Assembly (NCBI GenBank): GCA_019638575.1
Contig: JAHBTN010000017.1
Coordinates: 21,327 to 85,326, forward strand
DNA: 64,000 nucleotides
Source: Ferruginibacter sp.
GTDB lineage: Bacteria; Bacteroidota; Bacteroidia; Chitinophagales; Chitinophagaceae
Direction of reading: 5' to 3'
The position numbers and the translations under genes were made by a program. Positions within the stretch are counted from its first letter, which is position 1; each line of letters begins with the position of its first letter. Under the pieces are notes generated by a model, which did no database searches, had not been told where the DNA came from, and worked only from the letters and a program-made list of their open reading frames with translations. Below, piece by piece: positions 60,153 through 64,000 of this stretch.

Positions 60153-60542
60153 TTACTTAGATAAGAAAGGGTTATTACTTTTTTCTTTTTTATGAAACCG
60201 GTATAGCTGCAGGTTATTATCCAGGAATGATGAAGGCTCATCAACTGGTGGCAATACATCATGTTTTTTAAAAGGATTTCCTAACCGGGATAGGATTGGA
60301 TATTTTGACCCATTGGGAATTTTTGCTACTTCCTTTATATTGGGTACCAGGCAGGGCATGCCATCTAACGGTAATGCATAAACCTTATTGTTATTATTGG
60401 TATGGATGAGTTTGGCCTTGCCTAAATCGATAAAAGTAACGGCCGGTTTTACATTAAATGGTTTTATAAATGAATTATCACCAGTTTGCGCTTTGGCGTA
60501 AAATGAAAATAATAATGAAATGATGATGGTTACTAATTTCAT
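60153..60542 (-). CDS. Small exported protein, function unknown
   Basis: This 129-residue protein has a signal peptide (KLVTIIISLLFSFYAKAQ, cut after AKAQ). The mature part of about 110 residues contains KVYALPLDGMPCLVPN and a basic C terminus (HKKEKSNNPFLSK). No family is recognised. It starts 24 bp after the stop of pgi on the same strand and may be co-transcribed with it. Confidence 0.65.
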   Translation of the reverse strand: MKLVTIIISLLFSFYAKAQTGDNSFIKPFNVKPAVTFIDLGKAKLIHTNNNNKVYALPLDGMPCLVPNIKEVAKIPNGSKYPILSRLGNPFKKHDVLPPVDEPSSFLDNNLQLYRFHKKEKSNNPFLSK

Positions 60543-60566
60543 AATTAAATTTAAGTTGAAATTTGA

Positions 60567-62168
60567 TTACCTGTTCTTTTTATACCAGTTAATTAAATGA
60601 TTGGTTGAACTGTCGTGGCTGTTAACTATATCATCATTTTTAAGCTCAGGTAAAATTTTATTAGCTAATACTTTTCCAAGTTCTACTCCCCATTGGTCAA
60701 AACTAAAAATGTTCCATATAACACCCTGCACAAATATTTTATGCTCGTATAATGCAACTAATTTTCCCAAAGCAAATGGAGTGATTTTTTTTAGTAAGAA
60801 AGAATTGGTGGGCCTGTTGCCTTCAAAAATCCTGTATACATTTGGTGGATCCGATACTTCTTTACCATTCATCAGGGCTTCAGTTTGTGCAAAAAAATTA
60901 CTTAGTAATTTTTGATGATGATCTCCACTTGGGTTGTGGCTTATTACCGGAGCTATAAAATCGCAGGGGATTAATTGAGTTCCCTGGTGAATAAGCTGAT
61001 AAAATGCATGCTGCCCGTTTGTTCCCGGTTCTCCCCAAATTACCGGGCCCGATTGGTAGGTAAGTTTTTGGCCATTACGGTCTACATACTTTCCATTACT
61101 TTCCATATTGCCTTGTTGAAAATATGCTGCAAAGCGATGCATATATTGGTCATAAGGAAGAATGGCTTCGGTAGCAGCATCAAAAAAATTTCGGTACCAA
61201 ATACCTAGCAATGCCATTATTACCGGTATATTTTTCTTAAATGCAGTTTGCCTGAAATGTAAATCGGTTGCATAACCGCCTTTTAGCATTTCTTCAAAAT
61301 TATCGTAGCCAATTGTAAGTGCTATGGATAATCCGATGGCGCTCCACAAACTATACCTGCCGCCTACCCAATCCCAAAACTCAAACATATTCTTAGGGTC
61401 GATACCAAATTTTATCACTTCTGTTTCATTAGTACTTAAAGCCACAAAATGTTTGGCTATATAACTCTCTTCTTTTGCAGTATGTAAAAACCATTCCCTT
61501 GCAGTATTAGCATTGGTCATGGTTTCCTGTGTGGTGAAAGTTTTGCTGGCAATCAAAAAAATGGTTTCTTCGGCATTAACCTTTTTTAATGTTTCTATTA
61601 TATGTGTACCATCTATATTACTTACAAAAAAAGCTTCTATTCCTTCAAGTTTATAATGTTTTAATGCTTCGGTTATCATTACCGGGCCAAGGTCGCTGCC
61701 TCCAATACCAATGTTTACAATATATTTTATCTTTTTACCCGTGTAACCCTTCCAGTTACCAGTATGTACATCGCTGCAAAACTTTTTCATTTGCTCCTGT
61801 ACCTTCTTTATACCAGGCATTACATCTACATCGTTGGATATAACTGCATTACCCGAAAAGTTCCTTAATGCAGTATGTAATACAGCCCGGTTTTCGGTTT
61901 TATTAATTTTTTCGCCGTTAAACATGGCTTCTATTGCATCTTTCAGCTTACATTCTTCGGCCAGCTCAAGTAAAATTTCAAGCGTATTTTCTGTAACCAG
62001 GTTTTTAGAATAATCAAAAAGCAAATCTTCAAACTGTATCGAAAATTTGTCAGCTCTTTCAGTATCTGTATTAAAAAGGTCTTTCATCCTAACATTTTCA
62101 AATAACAACTTATGTTGTTTTAAAGCCTGCCAGGATGCTGTATTGGTAGGGTTAACAGAAGGGAACAT
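60567..62168 (-). CDS. pgi: Glucose-6-phosphate isomerase
   Basis: Interconverts glucose- and fructose-6-phosphate. The 533-residue protein has the PGI signatures [20 protein letters not shown] near residue 268 and [24 protein letters not shown] near residue 378, [16 protein letters not shown] for phosphate binding, and the catalytic Lys region near the C terminus ([15 protein letters not shown]). Length fits the long bacterial type. TAACTTCG about 25 bp before the ATG is a weak -7-like box. Confidence 0.97.
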   Translation of the reverse strand: MFPSVNPTNTASWQALKQHKLLFENVRMKDLFNTDTERADKFSIQFEDLLFDYSKNLVTENTLEILLELAEECKLKDAIEAMFNGEKINKTENRAVLHTALRNFSGNAVISNDVDVMPGIKKVQEQMKKFCSDVHTGNWKGYTGKKIKYIVNIGIGGSDLGPVMITEALKHYKLEGIEAFFVSNIDGTHIIETLKKVNAEETIFLIASKTFTTQETMTNANTAREWFLHTAKEESYIAKHFVALSTNETEVIKFGIDPKNMFEFWDWVGGRYSLWSAIGLSIALTIGYDNFEEMLKGGYATDLHFRQTAFKKNIPVIMALLGIWYRNFFDAATEAILPYDQYMHRFAAYFQQGNMESNGKYVDRNGQKLTYQSGPVIWGEPGTNGQHAFYQLIHQGTQLIPCDFIAPVISHNPSGDHHQKLLSNFFAQTEALMNGKEVSDPPNVYRIFEGNRPTNSFLLKKITPFALGKLVALYEHKIFVQGVIWNIFSFDQWGVELGKVLANKILPELKNDDIVNSHDSSTNHLINWYKKNR

Positions 62169-62708
62169 ATTTGATATATTTTTTAGATTAACTACGAAGT
62201 TAAATCTTGTGAATTAAAAAAATGAAGCAGTAAACTTAGTTTTAAAGTATTGCCTTGAATTATTAGAACAGTAATTTAATGATTATAACATATTATTATC
62301 TGCATGAATGAAAATCCAAAAATATCCTATAAGAAAAATATAGCTTGTTCATATATAAAAACAATTAGAAAAATAAATTAATTTTAAAAGATTTGTGTAA
62401 CTAAACTTTTAAACAAGATGTTTGTAATTTTTTTTTAAAAAAAACCTTAAAATTTTGATAAATCTCATTTTAAAAACTATCTTACAGGCATTATTTTTAT
62501 GTTAAAGTTTAATGTTTTAAGTTTTAATGATAAGGGTAATAGTATAAAACATAGATGCATACAAGGTTTTAATGAGTTACATTATTACCTTAAACTATTG
62601 TTTCTTACTTTATTAAAACCCCAATTTCCTTCCGAAAAAACCAAAATATCTTAACTAAACCGGTAATTATTAATTTCTTTTTTGTTATTTAACCATCAAA
62701 CTGTTTTT
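62169..62708. other. AT-rich intergenic region between divergent pgi and the M36 protease gene
   Basis: This 540-bp spacer is rich in A/T runs and carries promoters for both divergent genes. I find no box at full consensus for the plus strand and no open frame. Several TTTTAA(T/G) repeats look like low complexity only. Confidence 0.4.
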
Positions 62709-64000
62709 ATGAAAAGAATTATCCCCTTACTAATTTTACTGTTCTTTGTTTCGTTGGGAGTTAAGTCGCAAGATTTAAATTCACCCGAATACAAAAAATT
62801 GGGATTAAGCCTGGCCGGATCAAATATTGATGCTATTGGCATTTCTGCAGAAGAGATGTCGGCAGCTATCGTATCCAGCTATTTCGAAGATCCCACTTCA
62901 GGAATCCAATACTTGTACCTGCAACAAGGGTACAAAGGAATTCCCGTTTATAACCAAATGCTGGTATTGGCATTTAAAAACGGCAAACTTGTTTCAAAAG
63001 CCGGTTTTTTCGATCCTAGTATTGAAAAATTGATAAATGTTAGTTCGGCTGTACCGGCAGTAAGTGCCGAGAGTGCAGTTCAATCGGCATTAAGCGACCG
63101 TGGTTTACATGCTTCACAGATGGCTGTGGCTATAAACCGTAAGGATAACGGCCGCTTTGTAGAATTTGGTAATATGGGAGTATCCCAGGAAAATATAACA
63201 GCACAACTTGCCTGGGTACCAAACGAAAAGACTAAAATATATGAACTTGCCTGGCAGGTATATATTATACCAAAAACAACTTCGGATTACTGGTTGGTAA
63301 GAGTAAATGCTATGAACAATAGCATATTGGGTATGGATAACTTTACCAATTATGATCATTGGGGAACTCCTGATTTAACTTCTACATACCCGGCATTCTT
63401 AACAGGCCAGTTAAAAGGTGGAGAAAATATAAATAACAACGAGTTTGATTTTAAGACTACTGTAAAAAATAATAACGAATACAACGGCCCTACTTTGGCA
63501 GATAATGGCACTTACAGGGTTATACCAATTCCCTACGAAGCGCCAACATTTATGCCTGGGGCTTCTACTACATGGCATGCCATAAGAAACAACCCATGGG
63601 TTGATGCAACTGTTGCTAATGCCACTACTTTAAAATGGCATACAGGTGCAAGTAGTACAGATTATAACTATACAAGAGGTAATAACGTTTGGGCTTATCA
63701 CGACAGGAACAATAATAATAGCGGAGACCCAAGCCGCTCAGCTACTTCTACAACCGCTTTACCAAACCTTACTTTTGATTTTACACCCGATTATACTTTA
63801 GAGCCAACTGTAACATCTCCGGCACCAAACCAACAGTTTAATATTACCAACCTGTTTTATTGGAACAACCTTATTCATGATATATTTTATGGATATGGAT
63901 TTACGGAAGCAGGAGGTAATTTCCAGGATGATAATATGGGCCGTGGTGGCGTAGGTAACGACCATGTGAATGCAGAAGCACAGGATGGTAGTGGAACTAA
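62709..64000 (+). CDS. M36 (fungalysin-type) metalloprotease, 3' end outside the window
   Basis: An uninterrupted frame of 430 codons runs from ATG 62709 to the window edge. A signal peptide (KRIIPLLILLFFVSLGVKSQ) is followed by an FTP-type propeptide region (IQYLYLQQGYKGIPVYNQMLVLAFKNGKLVSK), then the start of the M36 catalytic domain: NITNLFYWNNLIHDIFYGYGFTEAGGNFQDDN and NDHVNAEAQDGSGT are strong family hallmarks. The zinc motif HExxH should follow just beyond 64000 and is not visible. In this lineage such proteases often end in a T9SS sorting tail, which is inference here. Confidence 0.88.
   Translation, partial: MKRIIPLLILLFFVSLGVKSQDLNSPEYKKLGLSLAGSNIDAIGISAEEMSAAIVSSYFEDPTSGIQYLYLQQGYKGIPVYNQMLVLAFKNGKLVSKAGFFDPSIEKLINVSSAVPAVSAESAVQSALSDRGLHASQMAVAINRKDNGRFVEFGNMGVSQENITAQLAWVPNEKTKIYELAWQVYIIPKTTSDYWLVRVNAMNNSILGMDNFTNYDHWGTPDLTSTYPAFLTGQLKGGENINNNEFDFKTTVKNNNEYNGPTLADNGTYRVIPIPYEAPTFMPGASTTWHAIRNNPWVDATVANATTLKWHTGASSTDYNYTRGNNVWAYHDRNNNNSGDPSRSATSTTALPNLTFDFTPDYTLEPTVTSPAPNQQFNITNLFYWNNLIHDIFYGYGFTEAGGNFQDDNMGRGGVGNDHVNAEAQDGSGT

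Overview
The window looks like chromosomal DNA of a Bacteroidota bacterium, most likely of the Chitinophagaceae or a close relative. This is an inference from several things: low G+C, proteins with type IX secretion (T9SS) sorting tails (6172, 24884, 36117), promoters of the Bacteroidota form TTTG-N19-TAnnTTTG, a three-subunit sdhCAB, a PUR-family protein, a CtlX-type citrulline hydrolase and an HU-CCDC81-like membrane protein. I see no phage, insertion sequence, CRISPR array or rRNA. It is mostly housekeeping DNA with a few accessory islands. Both edges cut genes: a DsbD-like transporter on the left, and an M36 fungalysin-type metalloprotease on the right.

Layout. 1-8 kb: dsbD (partial), an ECF-like sigma factor, uvrA, cmk and a T9SS cargo protein. 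8-11.4 kb (minus): a toxin-antitoxin pair (Xre/MbcA-like antitoxin and RES toxin) heads a run that continues without gaps into folK, a deoxynucleoside kinase and an MFS exporter; its promoter sits between two operator palindromes. 11.4-16.5 kb: an ABC-2 permease and an SRPBCC protein (plus), then a minus operon of a membrane protein, queG and anmK, and an outer-membrane-type protein. 16.6-24.4 kb: clpB, a DsbA-like protein lacking the first active-site Cys, a minus operon (HU-like membrane protein, YhhN, SET protein), an FKBP lipoprotein and L-serine dehydratase. 24.4-34.3 kb (minus): smpB, a large T9SS type B protein, accD, class I FBP aldolase, a BtuF-like metal receptor, a CBS-domain PLP synthase and an S41 protease. 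Between the last three lies a 767-bp stretch holding a small transcription unit with a tandemly repeated peptide frame.

34.4-43.4 kb: an N-acetylglucosamine-type kinase plus murQ (with anmK these form a peptidoglycan recycling route), a T9SS protein, the sdhC-sdhA-[glycosyltransferase]-sdhB cluster and carbonic anhydrase. 43.4-48.7 kb (minus): a lipoprotein, threonine aldolase, CtlX, a DUF1684 protein, arginase and ndk. 48.8-51.5 kb: a DHH phosphoesterase, an FKBP lipoprotein and the RNase P RNA gene. 51.5-56.3 kb (minus): a tight five-gene run (nucleoside phosphorylase, dapF, CorA, Nudix-GNAT fusion, S33 hydrolase). 56.4-64 kb: tRNA-Cys, a small membrane protein, an MsbA-like ABC exporter, a PUR-family protein, two small secreted proteins, pgi and the partial M36 protease.

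The most unusual piece is at 30.3-30.8 kb. A promoter-like box, a 15-bp closing stem that pairs fully only in the minus-strand RNA, three near-identical 51-54 bp units reading as NQ(N/Y)PAYALKSDDG plus a decayed fourth, and a strong minus-strand terminator together look like a small undescribed gene or structured RNA. It has no ordinary start codon in the repeat frame.
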